A DNA stretch of 41,630 bases. Origin: an uncultured Pelagibacteraceae bacterium (GTDB lineage Bacteria; Pseudomonadota; Alphaproteobacteria; Pelagibacterales; Pelagibacteraceae). The notes under the pieces are model-generated. The model worked only from the letters and a program-made list of their open reading frames with translations, did no database searches and was not told where the DNA came from. The translations under genes were made by a program, and so were the position numbers. The stretch lies in the NCBI GenBank assembly GCA_902576815.1, contig CACGWQ010000010.1, positions 1 through 41,630 on the forward strand, written 5' to 3'. Shown here piece by piece: positions 24,095-32,888 of this stretch (positions are counted from its first letter, which is position 1; each line of letters opens with the position of its first letter).

Positions 24095-25198
24095 ATGAAA
24101 ATAGAAATCGATTCTAAAAAAATATTTATAAATAGTGGAAATAATAAAGAAGAAATACATCCATTTTGGCTTAGAGAAAGAATAAATAACGAAGATGCTC
24201 TGGATAAAGGAAATCAACAAAGATTATTTGATCCAAATTCTATAAATACTAACATTGATATAGAAAAAATTGAGAAAGAGGATGGATTACTTAATTTATT
24301 TTTCAATGATGGAACCAATTATAAAATAAAAGAAGATCAAATATTAAATGAGTACAAATCGCAAAATTTTGATCCTATTTCAATTGATAAAATTAAATGG
24401 GATTCAAATTTTAATAATTTTCAAAAATTTAAATTTGAAAATGATATTTTTGAAAAAAAAATCATGTATGATTTATTAGTATCATTCTATAAATATGGTT
24501 TTGTAGTTTTAACTAACGTTCCAACTGAAGATAATTTTATTATTAAATTTGCAAATTCAATTGGCAGTGTCAGAAGAACAAATTTTGGCGAATTTTTTAA
24601 TGTAAGATCTTTACCTAATCCAAATGATTTGGCTTATACATCATTAGCATTATCTCCACATACAGATAATCCGTATAGAAAACCAGTTCCTTGTGTTCAA
24701 TTATTGCATTGTATTACAAATAATGTGAATGGAGGAAATTCTACCTTGGTTGATGGTTATACAGTAAGTGAAAAAATCAAAGAGGATTATCCAGACTATT
24801 ATGAAATTTTATCTTCAGTTAAAGTAAAATTTAAATTTATAGACAATACAGTTGTTCTAGAAGATATGTCTGAGTTAATTAGATTGGATGAAAAAAATAA
24901 TTTTAGACAAGTTAGATTTAGTCCAAGATTAGATTATGCTCCGATATTAGAAAAATCAAAATTGGATTTATTCTATAAAGCTAGAAATAAAATTTCTGAA
25001 TTATACAACTCTGATAAATATAAAGTTGAATTTAAATTAGAAACTAGAGATTTATTAATGATGGACAATCATAGATTGCTTCATGGAAGAACAAAGTATG
25101 ATGTTAACGAAGGTGATAGATATTTACAAGGATGCTACATTGATTTCGACAGCACAGAAGGTAAACTTAGACATTTAAAAAGAAAATTTAATCTTTGA
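24095..25198 (+). CDS. Gamma-butyrobetaine-dioxygenase-like Fe(II)/2-oxoglutarate oxygenase
   Basis: 367 residues in two parts: a GBBH-like N-terminal domain (about 1-90) and a TauD/BBOX catalytic jelly roll. The iron ligands are His189 and Asp191 in SPHTDNP and His330 in DNHRLLHGRTKY, with the 2-oxoglutarate arginine near 342 (GDRYLQGCY). PVPCVQLLHCI and GGNSTLVDGY match BBOX closely. The N-terminal domain has lost the zinc-binding cysteines of animal BBOX (HPFWLRERINNEDALDKGNQ has none), and part of the aromatic cage for the trimethylammonium group seems changed. Carnitine synthesis is therefore uncertain; another quaternary amine or organic acid may be the substrate. It stands alone, divergent from hisN. 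Confidence 0.85.
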   Translation: MKIEIDSKKIFINSGNNKEEIHPFWLRERINNEDALDKGNQQRLFDPNSINTNIDIEKIEKEDGLLNLFFNDGTNYKIKEDQILNEYKSQNFDPISIDKIKWDSNFNNFQKFKFENDIFEKKIMYDLLVSFYKYGFVVLTNVPTEDNFIIKFANSIGSVRRTNFGEFFNVRSLPNPNDLAYTSLALSPHTDNPYRKPVPCVQLLHCITNNVNGGNSTLVDGYTVSEKIKEDYPDYYEILSSVKVKFKFIDNTVVLEDMSELIRLDEKNNFRQVRFSPRLDYAPILEKSKLDLFYKARNKISELYNSDKYKVEFKLETRDLLMMDNHRLLHGRTKYDVNEGDRYLQGCYIDFDSTEGKLRHLKRKFNL

Positions 25199-25775
25199 AT
25201 AATTCTTTTATTTTTTCTTCAGCGTTTTTTATCGACTTTTCATAATCTAATGCCATTTGATCTGCTGCAACTATATCGATTTTTTTAATACCAAAAAAAT
25301 TTAACATATGTATCAACCACGGAGTTAAAAAGTCTTCTTCCCCTTGTATTTTTGTTCCACCAGAAGTAATTACTAAATATACCTGCTTATCTTCTAATAA
25401 ACCTTTTCTTCTTCCGTCGTCCCCGTATTTAAATGTCAATTTTACTCTGGCCGCAAGATCAGCCCAAGCTTTCAGTGTTGCTGGCGGACCAAAATTATAA
25501 ATTGGCACTGATATAATAATTACATCACATTCTTTTAACTCTGATACTAACTTATCAGATAATTCAAACATTTTTTTATGTTCATCTGTTTGCTCATTCT
25601 CTGGAATTTTCATTCCAGACTCAGTTAAACCAGATATAAAAAGCATTTCGTCATCTAGATCTCTATAAATGACTTCATCATTATCTTTTTTAACTTTATC
25701 AAGTATTTTTTTTGCAAGCATCCTTGAGGTAGAACCCTCTTTTCTAGCGCTACAATCGATTTGGTATATTTTCAT
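25188..25775 (-). CDS. azoR: FMN-dependent NADH:quinone oxidoreductase/azoreductase
   Basis: 195-residue flavodoxin-fold flavoprotein. The FMN-binding N-terminus IDCSARKEGSTSRMLAK and the diagnostic VPIYNFGPPATLKAWADLAARVKLTFKY are those of AzoR (AcpD), which reduces quinones and azo dyes two electrons at a time. ITSGGTKIQGEEDF is the second FMN loop. It is the last gene of the long minus-strand run, 2 bases after ccdA. Its 3' end overlaps the oxygenase gene by 11 bases on the other strand. Confidence 0.87.
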   Translation of the reverse strand: MKIYQIDCSARKEGSTSRMLAKKILDKVKKDNDEVIYRDLDDEMLFISGLTESGMKIPENEQTDEHKKMFELSDKLVSELKECDVIIISVPIYNFGPPATLKAWADLAARVKLTFKYGDDGRRKGLLEDKQVYLVITSGGTKIQGEEDFLTPWLIHMLNFFGIKKIDIVAADQMALDYEKSIKNAEEKIKELFKD

Positions 25776-25777
25776 TT

Positions 25778-26485
25778 TTATCCAAGTTTTTGAAGTATAG
25801 GAAAATACTTTAATATGTAAAATCCTAAAGCTTGCAACTGGTTTGTAATCATTAATATTCCTGTTATCAATAGTAATCCTCCACCAACTCTTGAAATAGT
25901 TATCATTTTTGATTTTAGATTTTTTGTAACAACCATAAAGCGTTGAATCAAATAACCTGATGCAATAAATGGCAATGCTAAACCAAGTGAATAGAACACA
26001 AGCAACAATATACCTCGGTTCAAACTTTGCTCAATTGAAGCTAGAGCTAATATTGAACCCAAAATAGGTCCAATACATGGAGTCCATCCAAATCCAAATG
26101 CCATACCAACTAATATTGAACTAAAATTTCCTGATTTAATCTCAGTATTAATTCTTTTTTCATAATTTAAAAACTTAATATTAATTAATCCCATAATATG
26201 AAGGGAGAAAATGATTATTATACTTCCTGCAATAATTCTTAATTCAAAAGAGTTACTTAAAATTAAAGAACCTAAAAAAGTTGCGGTAGCTCCGAAGCTT
26301 ATAAAAACAATGGAAAAACCAAAAGTAAATAAAACTATAGGGAATATATTAATTGTTTTTTTTTCTAATAGCTCATTTAAAGAGCTTCCAGAAATATAAG
26401 ATATATATCCAGGTATTAATGGAAGTACACATGGAGACAAAAAGCTTATCAATCCAGCTCCAAATGCAACAAATAATTCTATCAT
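25778..26485 (-). CDS. ccdA: Cytochrome c biogenesis / thiol:disulfide interchange protein CcdA
   Basis: 235-residue membrane protein with six helices that carries electrons across the membrane from thioredoxin to periplasmic thiol proteins. The two redox cysteines lie in membrane helices 1 and 4: LISFLSPCVLPLIPGYISY (first cysteine about residue 19) and GFGWTPCIGPILGS. This is the DsbD membrane domain without its periplasmic partner domains, as usual for CcdA. It directly abuts the ppc stop (26486) and lies upstream of azoR. Linkage to ppc is probably positional rather than functional. Confidence 0.9.
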   Translation of the reverse strand: MIELFVAFGAGLISFLSPCVLPLIPGYISYISGSSLNELLEKKTINIFPIVLFTFGFSIVFISFGATATFLGSLILSNSFELRIIAGSIIIIFSLHIMGLINIKFLNYEKRINTEIKSGNFSSILVGMAFGFGWTPCIGPILGSILALASIEQSLNRGILLLVFYSLGLALPFIASGYLIQRFMVVTKNLKSKMITISRVGGGLLLITGILMITNQLQALGFYILKYFPILQKLG

Positions 26486-29167
26486 TTAACCAGTATTTTT
26501 CATTGCAGCTGAAATACCTGCAATAGATGTTAATAATGCATCATTAAGATCATTTTTTTTATCTGAATTTAATTTTTTGTTTTTGATTTTATTCATAACT
26601 ACTGCTTGAATTATATTTAATACCTCTGTGTAAATATTTCTTACAATAACTCCTGATCTAAATTTTTTTCTTTCATTTATAATTTCTTTAGGTGTAATCT
26701 TTTTATTTAATTTTTTAATAACTTCGAATTGGAACCTAAGTTTTTTTCCAACTCTTTTTAAATCTTTATCAGCTAAGTATTCCTCATATATTTTTGAAAT
26801 ATCTGGGTCCACTTTTGAAATTACCATATCCAAGATATCCATCATTGAATTGAAGAAAGGCCAATTTTTTTCCATATCTATTAGTGTTTTCTCAAATTTT
26901 TCTATCGATGAATATCTTAAAGCTTCTGCACTTCCAAGCCATGCTGGGAGCATTAGTCTTATTTGTGTCCAAGCAAATACCCAGGGTATTGCTCTTAAAC
27001 CTTTGATATTATCAATATTCTTTCTTTTAGACGGTCTTGATCCAATTGAAAGTTTTCCTAAAGACACATGTGGCGTAACGGTTTTAAAATATTTAATAAA
27101 ATCTGAACTTTGATTAATATTTTTTCTATATGAACTTTTTGAAATATCAGACATTTTTTCAATTAGATTTCTCCAATCTTTTTTAGGGACTGGCGGTGGT
27201 GTTAATGTTGCCTCCATTACCGCTCCTATATAGCTACATAAATTATAAATTGCTAAAGGCTGATATCCATATTTCTGCTGAATAACTTCTCCTTGATCGG
27301 TTATTCTAATTTTTCCATTAACTGTGTTTGGTGGTTGAGATTTTAAAGTAGCTTGAATTGGACCTCCACCTCTACCCGCTGAACCACCTCTTCCATGAAA
27401 GAAAGTAACATCTATTTTATATTTTTTTGCAATTTTAATAATTTCTTCTTGAGCCTTATATTGATGCCAACTTGCACAAATTTTTCCAGCATCTTTACTT
27501 GAGTCTGAATATCCAATCATGACTTCTTGTTTATTTTTTATTAAATCTCTGTACCACTTTAATGAAAACAAGCTGGTCATTATTGATTTTGCATTAATTA
27601 AGTCATCTAATGTTTCAAATAAAGGGACAACTCTTAATTTATTCTTAATATTTGCTTCTTTTTGCAAATATAAAACTGAGAGAATATCAGATGCAGATGA
27701 TGTCATTGAAATAACATAAGCCCCTAAACATTCAGTTGGCTCTTCAGATAAAATTTTAAATGTTGACCAAACTTCTTTGTTTTCTTTATTTTTAAAATTA
27801 AAGTTTTTGATGAAATTTGATTTTTTTTTCATCTTAGATGATAAAAATTTAATTTTTTCTTGCTCACTCCATTTTAAATAATTAAGTTTATTATTTTTTT
27901 TAACAAGTTCATTAATTAACTGTGAATGTCTAGAAGACTCTTGTCTAATATCTAGTTTTGCCAGATTAATTCCAAAACATTTTGCTCTTCTCATTAAATC
28001 TAATAAATCACCACTTGCAATATTTTCACTTTGATTTTCCTCTAAAGACTCACGGACAATTCTAAGAGGTTTTAAAATTTCCTCTTTTGAGTTTAGCAAT
28101 TTGTTATAGTCTAAAGGTTTTTTGTTCACTATAAACTGTTCAATTGCTCGATGAGTAAATCGCATTTTATCTCTTAAAGGTCTTAAGTAAACTCTGTAAG
28201 GTTCAAATGATTTTCCTGTAAGTTTTTGAATTTTTTTTGAACACTTTTTCATTGAATATGATCTAATTAATTTAGTTAGTTCTTTTTCATACAATTTTGC
28301 TGCTTCCCATCTTGATAATAACAAAACTTCTTTGGTTACTTTTGAAGTTACATTTGGATTTCCATCTCTATCACCACCCATCCATGATCCAAACTCAATA
28401 GGATTAAAATTTTTTGGCAAACCTTTACCCATATTTTTCAAAAATATCTCATTCAGTCTCCTGTAGACTTTTGGGACTGTTTCCCAAAGACTGTCCTCTA
28501 TTATAGCAAGACCCCAGCGAGCTTCATCGGCTGGAGATGGTTTAGATCTTTTTAAGTCATCTGTATTCCAGATAATAGTAAATTCATCATGAATTTTTTT
28601 ATTTAAAGATTTTATTTTTGAAGAATGATCTTTAAATAACTCTCTATCTTCAAGTATTTCTGTAATTTTATGATATTTTTGAATTAAAGTTCTTCTTTTG
28701 ACTTCTGTTGGATGAGCTGTCAAAACTATTCCAATATTTAAATTTTTTGCAATATTATATATTTTAGTATTATTAATTTTTTTATTGTTAAATAATTTCT
28801 CAAAAATTTCTTCTATAAAAATATTTTTTTGATTTTTACCGTCTCTTTTATTTTCATATTGATTGAGTTGTCTAGATGCATCAATAGACTCGGCTAGATT
28901 TATAAAATTCATAAAATGATTAAATGCTCTTGCAAGCTTGTAAGTATTTTTAGGATTAATACTTTTTATTTCACTAGAAATTTTTTTATATGATTTTTTT
29001 TGGATTTTATTTGCTTTTGATAGCTTTCTAATTTTCTCAACAAGATTATAAAAACTTTTTCCTTCTTGTTCTTTAATTACACTTCCTAATGAATTTCCTA
29101 AAAACCGAACATCCTCTCTCAAAGATTTTGTAGGAATTCTCTCATAATATAAGTCTCTCTTGATCAC
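26486..29167 (-). CDS. ppc: Phosphoenolpyruvate carboxylase
   Basis: 893-residue cytoplasmic enzyme that makes oxaloacetate from PEP and bicarbonate to refill the TCA cycle. Hallmarks: GIVLTAHPTEVKRRTLI (about 148-164, catalytic histidine), KPSPADEARWGLAI, GSWMGGDRDGNPNVT, MIGYSDSSKDAG, TFFHGRGGSAGRGGGP and the C-terminal AAMKNTG. The start is GTG at 29167; the frame has a stop codon just upstream and no ATG near. There is no obvious Shine-Dalgarno sequence, and a TATAAT on the minus strand (29173-29178) lies so close that a leaderless transcript is conceivable. Only 34 bases separate it from the FAH gene upstream. Confidence 0.95.
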   Translation of the reverse strand: MIKRDLYYERIPTKSLREDVRFLGNSLGSVIKEQEGKSFYNLVEKIRKLSKANKIQKKSYKKISSEIKSINPKNTYKLARAFNHFMNFINLAESIDASRQLNQYENKRDGKNQKNIFIEEIFEKLFNNKKINNTKIYNIAKNLNIGIVLTAHPTEVKRRTLIQKYHKITEILEDRELFKDHSSKIKSLNKKIHDEFTIIWNTDDLKRSKPSPADEARWGLAIIEDSLWETVPKVYRRLNEIFLKNMGKGLPKNFNPIEFGSWMGGDRDGNPNVTSKVTKEVLLLSRWEAAKLYEKELTKLIRSYSMKKCSKKIQKLTGKSFEPYRVYLRPLRDKMRFTHRAIEQFIVNKKPLDYNKLLNSKEEILKPLRIVRESLEENQSENIASGDLLDLMRRAKCFGINLAKLDIRQESSRHSQLINELVKKNNKLNYLKWSEQEKIKFLSSKMKKKSNFIKNFNFKNKENKEVWSTFKILSEEPTECLGAYVISMTSSASDILSVLYLQKEANIKNKLRVVPLFETLDDLINAKSIMTSLFSLKWYRDLIKNKQEVMIGYSDSSKDAGKICASWHQYKAQEEIIKIAKKYKIDVTFFHGRGGSAGRGGGPIQATLKSQPPNTVNGKIRITDQGEVIQQKYGYQPLAIYNLCSYIGAVMEATLTPPPVPKKDWRNLIEKMSDISKSSYRKNINQSSDFIKYFKTVTPHVSLGKLSIGSRPSKRKNIDNIKGLRAIPWVFAWTQIRLMLPAWLGSAEALRYSSIEKFEKTLIDMEKNWPFFNSMMDILDMVISKVDPDISKIYEEYLADKDLKRVGKKLRFQFEVIKKLNKKITPKEIINERKKFRSGVIVRNIYTEVLNIIQAVVMNKIKNKKLNSDKKNDLNDALLTSIAGISAAMKNTG

Positions 29168-29201
29168 AATTTATTATATCAAAAAAGAGATTATATTTGG
29201 A

Positions 29202-30044
29202 TTAAATTGCAACTACTTTTGATTTTTGTTCACCAAGAAGTTCAATTGAAAGCCTCATTTCATCACCTGCTTTTAAAAATTTTTGTGGCTTCATTCCCAT
29301 TCCAACTCCTGGGGGCGTTCCTGTGGTAATAATATCTCCTGGTTGAAGGGACATATATCTACTTACATATGAAACAATATGATCTACATTAAAAATCATT
29401 GTTTTTGTATTACCCGTTTGCATTCTTTCGCCATTTAAATCTAATTCCATATTTAGGTTGTTTACATCATTAATCTCATCTTTGGTTACAAGATATGGAC
29501 CAACAGGACCAAATGTATCGTGCGATTTTCCTTTTACCCACTGTCCCATTTTTTCAATTTGCCACTCCCTCTCACTTACATCATTCACTAAACAATAGCC
29601 TAAGATATAATCTTGTGAATTTGTTTCTGGAATATTTTTAGCATTTTTTCCAATAACTAAACCTAGCTCAACTTCCCAATCTAGTTTTTTTGAATAGTTT
29701 GTAATTTCAATATCATCATTTGGTCCATTGATTGAACTAGTAGCTTTCATAAATACAATTGGTTCTGTTGGTGGTTTTGCTCCAGTTTCCGCTGCATGGT
29801 CAGAAAAATTTAATCCAATTGCAATAAATTTTCCTGGTTTAGTTATGCATGAACCAATTCTTGTATTATTCGAAATCTCAGGCTGTGATGATAAATCAAT
29901 TTGTTTAATTTTTTCAAATGTTTCAAAATTTAAATGAGTTGGATCTAAATCAATTATATGTTTGGATATATCTCTCAACTTTCCATCTTTATCTAATATA
30001 GCTGGCTTTTCTTTATTTTTTTCTCCTACTCTTAGTAATTTCAT
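29202..30044 (-). CDS. Fumarylacetoacetate-hydrolase family, diketo-deoxy sugar acid hydrolase-like
   Basis: 280-residue FAH-fold enzyme. The start MKLLRVGEKNKEKPAILDKDGKLRDIS is that of the 2,4-diketo-3-deoxy-L-fuconate/rhamnonate hydrolase and ureidoglycolate-lyase-like subgroup. Metal ligands are in KLDWEVELGLVIG (two glutamates) and VNDVSERE (aspartate). The region TTGTPPGVGMGMKPQKFLKAGDEM closes the active site. In the proposed pathway it splits a 2,4-diketo-3-deoxy-6-deoxysugar acid into pyruvate and lactate. That role follows from the co-located SDR, sugar-acid dehydratase and TctABC genes. A ureidoglycolate or generic diketone activity remains possible. Confidence 0.82.
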   Translation of the reverse strand: MKLLRVGEKNKEKPAILDKDGKLRDISKHIIDLDPTHLNFETFEKIKQIDLSSQPEISNNTRIGSCITKPGKFIAIGLNFSDHAAETGAKPPTEPIVFMKATSSINGPNDDIEITNYSKKLDWEVELGLVIGKNAKNIPETNSQDYILGYCLVNDVSEREWQIEKMGQWVKGKSHDTFGPVGPYLVTKDEINDVNNLNMELDLNGERMQTGNTKTMIFNVDHIVSYVSRYMSLQPGDIITTGTPPGVGMGMKPQKFLKAGDEMRLSIELLGEQKSKVVAI

Positions 30045-30058
30045 TTAATCTCCAACAA

Positions 30059-30919
30059 TTATTTATAATTTTTGTATAACGAACTATGATCATAATTACC
30101 TAAACCCTTTTTAACAAGCTTATTATACATTTTTTTTACTATTTTAGATAAAGGTAATTCTAGCCGTTTATTTTTTGCACAATCAAGAATATTATTCATA
30201 TCTTTTAATTGTGAAAAATTTTTTCCTCTAGGTTTAAAATCCCCTTTGATCATTCTTAGTCCGTGAGTTTGCAAAACTTTACTGTCAGCCCATCCTCCTT
30301 TCAATGCATTAAGAATATGTATTGGATTTACATTGTTTTTTTGAGATAGTTTTATTGCTTCTGCTACAGATCCAATTGTAATTCCTACTATTATTTGATT
30401 AGCTAGTTTTGCTATTTGACCTGCAGAATTTTTTCCAACTAAGACAGGATTACCTAATTTCTTAAGTATATTTAAATTTTTATAAAAAACGTTCTTATCT
30501 CCCCCAACCATAATTGCAAGCTCTGCATTCTCTGCACCATTGGTGCCTCCAGAAACTGGTGCGTCTAAGAAATTAATTTTATATTTTTTTAATAATTTTG
30601 ATAAATTAATTGCTGTTTTAGGATTTGCTGAACTCATATCAATGACTGTAGATCCTTTTTTTAAATTTTTTAAAAATTCTGAATTAAAATATATTTTTTT
30701 TATAGCATTATCATCAGACAACATGGTAATTATTAGATCCTGATCTGTAACAACTTCCTTTAGAGAATTACATACTTTCGCACCAAATTTTTTTAGTCTA
30801 ATGGCTTTATTTTTAGTTCTATTAAAAACTTTAACTTGATATTTTGATTTTAGAAGATTTTTAGCCATTGGAAATCCCATTAAACCTATTCCAATAAAAC
30901 CGATTTTATATTTTTTCAT
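30059..30919 (-). CDS. Beta-hydroxyacid dehydrogenase (GarR/3-hydroxyisobutyrate-type)
   Basis: 286 residues. The NAD(P) motif FIGIGLMGFPMA is at about 8-19, and FNRT at the second strand end suggests NADPH. The substrate loop DAPVSGGTNGAE (about 117-128) and catalytic lysine in NSAGQIAKLANQ (about 162-173) are present. MIKGDFKPRGKNFSQLKDMNN replaces the MmsB-specific stretch seen at 15344. It is thus nearer to 2-hydroxy-3-oxopropionate (tartronate semialdehyde) reductase or succinic-semialdehyde-type reductases. Within the tct operon it would reduce an aldehyde or oxidise a hydroxy acid from sugar-acid breakdown. Confidence 0.82.
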   Translation of the reverse strand: MKKYKIGFIGIGLMGFPMAKNLLKSKYQVKVFNRTKNKAIRLKKFGAKVCNSLKEVVTDQDLIITMLSDDNAIKKIYFNSEFLKNLKKGSTVIDMSSANPKTAINLSKLLKKYKINFLDAPVSGGTNGAENAELAIMVGGDKNVFYKNLNILKKLGNPVLVGKNSAGQIAKLANQIIVGITIGSVAEAIKLSQKNNVNPIHILNALKGGWADSKVLQTHGLRMIKGDFKPRGKNFSQLKDMNNILDCAKNKRLELPLSKIVKKMYNKLVKKGLGNYDHSSLYKNYK

Positions 30920-30928
30920 TATTTAAAT

Positions 30929-31834
30929 TTATATTGTATCGTTAGATCTTCCTAAATCTGCAGCTCCTCTCACGCCACTAGAATCTCCATGAATATTTTT
31001 TAAAACTTTAGTATTAACAGTGTCACTAAATACGTATTTTTTTAATTTTGAATTTATATTTCCATAAATCTGCTTCATATTGGAAACACCTCCACCCATA
31101 ACAATTGCACCAGGATCAACAATATTAATTACAGTAGATAAGCCTCTTGCTAAGTAATCTAAGTATTGAAATACAAATTCTAAAGATTTTTCATCTCCTT
31201 TGTTTGCATTTTCTTGAATTATTTTAGCGTCTAAATCTATTTTATGAATGTCATTAAAATGTTTTGAAAACCCTGGACCAGATAGAAATGTTTCAATGCA
31301 TCCTTTTTTGCCACAATAACAATCATGCCTTTTCCACTTATCATTTGTTCCTATTGGCATTTGATTATGTCCCCATTCCCCAGTTATGTTATTTAATCCA
31401 TTAACAATTTTATTATTAATAATTAATCCTCCACCAACACCTGTTCCAATTATAACTCCAAATACTATTTCATGGTTAAGACCAGCTCCATCAATTGCTT
31501 CAGATAAAGCAAAGCAATTAGCATCATTTTCAAGAAATATTTTTCTATTTAACCTAAGCTCAATATCTTTTTTTAAAGGTCTATCATTTAACCAGGTTGA
31601 ATTACCGCCCTTTATACAATTTGTTTCTTTCGATAAAGCTCCGGGTGAGCCTACACCAACACTACAACTTTTTTTGTATTTATTTTCTAAATAATTTACA
31701 AGTTCACATACTGTATCTAAAGTTCCATTATAATTTTTTGGTGTTGTTCTCCTAATTCTCTCAAGCTCTTTTCCATTTTTATCAATAATGATTGACTCTG
31801 TTTTGGTTCCACCTAAATCAATACCAATATGCAT
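30929..31834 (-). CDS. ROK-family sugar kinase (fructokinase/NagK-like)
   Basis: 301-residue ASKHA-fold kinase. The ATP-phosphate loop IGIDLGGTKTESIIID is at the N-terminus, VIGTGVGGGLIINNKIVNG is in the middle, and the ROK zinc motif CYCGKKGCIE (with GEWGHNQMP before it) is near residues 150-175. ETFLSGPGF is typical of fructo/manno-kinases and N-acetylglucosamine kinases. No DNA-binding domain is present, so it is a kinase and not a repressor. Its position among sugar-acid genes suggests phosphorylation of a neutral sugar. The start lies 1 base from the AKR stop. Confidence 0.87.
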   Translation of the reverse strand: MHIGIDLGGTKTESIIIDKNGKELERIRRTTPKNYNGTLDTVCELVNYLENKYKKSCSVGVGSPGALSKETNCIKGGNSTWLNDRPLKKDIELRLNRKIFLENDANCFALSEAIDGAGLNHEIVFGVIIGTGVGGGLIINNKIVNGLNNITGEWGHNQMPIGTNDKWKRHDCYCGKKGCIETFLSGPGFSKHFNDIHKIDLDAKIIQENANKGDEKSLEFVFQYLDYLARGLSTVINIVDPGAIVMGGGVSNMKQIYGNINSKLKKYVFSDTVNTKVLKNIHGDSSGVRGAADLGRSNDTI

Positions 31835-31835
31835 T

Positions 31836-32864
31836 TTAATATGAACTTGATTGCTTCCAGATGTTAATATTACCTTCTTTTGCAGTTTTATTAATTATTT
31901 TCATTTCAGAAGTTGTAAAATTAAGTTTGTTTAGACTTTCCAAATTTTCTTTTAATTGATTTAAACTTCTAACTCCTATCAGAGCAGATGTTACATAATT
32001 ATTTGATAAAACCCAAGAAATTGCCATTTGAGATAAAGATTGCTCTCTTTTAATTGCAATCTTATTTAAATCAGAAACAATCTTTAAGTTTTTTTTTGTT
32101 ATTAATGATTTATCTAAGTATGATGTAATATCACTTGCTCTTGAAACTTTAGGTATCTTTTTTAAATATTTATCTGATAGCATTCCTTGAGCTAGTGGAG
32201 AAAAAGCAATACATCCAATTTTTAGTTTTCTTATTGTCTTAGTTAAATCTTTTTCAATCCATCTATTTATTAGCGAATATGATGGTTGATGAATAAACAA
32301 TTTAATATTTCTAGATTTTAAAATTTTGTAAATTTGATTTGTTTTTTTGGAAGAATAAGATGAAATGCCAATATATAAAGCTTTTCCAGATTTATAAATA
32401 CTTTCTAAGGCATCTGCTGTCTCTTCTAAAGGTGTATTTGGATCAAATCTATGTGAATAAAATATGTCAAAATAATCAACCTTCATTCTTTTTAAACTTT
32501 GATCACAACTTGCAATAATATGTTTTTTTGATCCCCATTCTCCATAAGGTCCTTCCCACATATCATAACCAGCTTTAGATGATATGATGAGTTCATCTCT
32601 ATATTTTTTTAAGTCTTTACTTATTATTTTTCCAAAATTAATTTCGGTACTTCCATATGGTGGGCCATAATTATTCGCCAAATCAAAATGAGTAATACCT
32701 CTATCAAAAGCGTAAAATAAGATTTTTTTAATATTTGAAAGCGGGATTTTAGCTCCAAAATTATGCCAAAGACCCAAGCTGATTAAAGGTAATTTTACAC
32801 CGCTGTCACCGCATGTCCTATATAACATATTTGAGTATCTATTTTTAGATGCAGAGTATTTCAT
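31836..32864 (-). CDS. Aldo/keto reductase, AKR14 (YghZ, L-glyceraldehyde 3-phosphate reductase-like)
   Basis: 342-residue (beta/alpha)8 NADPH oxidoreductase. The opening MLYRTCGDSGVKLPLISLGLWHNFG and THFDLANNYGPPYGSTE are strikingly like E. coli YghZ/GpR. The catalytic tetrad is visible: Asp in FDLANNYG, Tyr two turns on, Lys in ISSKAGYDMW, His in FYSHRFD. The ending (EGNINIWKQSS) also matches. GpR reduces L-glyceraldehyde 3-phosphate, methylglyoxal and lactaldehyde-like aldehydes. A role on a small L-aldehyde released in deoxysugar metabolism is reasonable here; the family also contains potassium-channel-beta-like proteins. Confidence 0.88.
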   Translation of the reverse strand: MKYSASKNRYSNMLYRTCGDSGVKLPLISLGLWHNFGAKIPLSNIKKILFYAFDRGITHFDLANNYGPPYGSTEINFGKIISKDLKKYRDELIISSKAGYDMWEGPYGEWGSKKHIIASCDQSLKRMKVDYFDIFYSHRFDPNTPLEETADALESIYKSGKALYIGISSYSSKKTNQIYKILKSRNIKLFIHQPSYSLINRWIEKDLTKTIRKLKIGCIAFSPLAQGMLSDKYLKKIPKVSRASDITSYLDKSLITKKNLKIVSDLNKIAIKREQSLSQMAISWVLSNNYVTSALIGVRSLNQLKENLESLNKLNFTTSEMKIINKTAKEGNINIWKQSSSY

Positions 32865-32888
32865 AAAAAAAATATTGAATTAAATACA

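Noticed and set aside
15344..30919. The two beta-hydroxyacid dehydrogenases (15344 and 30059) as a recent duplication
   Set aside because: They differ in the subgroup-specific substrate segments and are clearly from different branches of the family.
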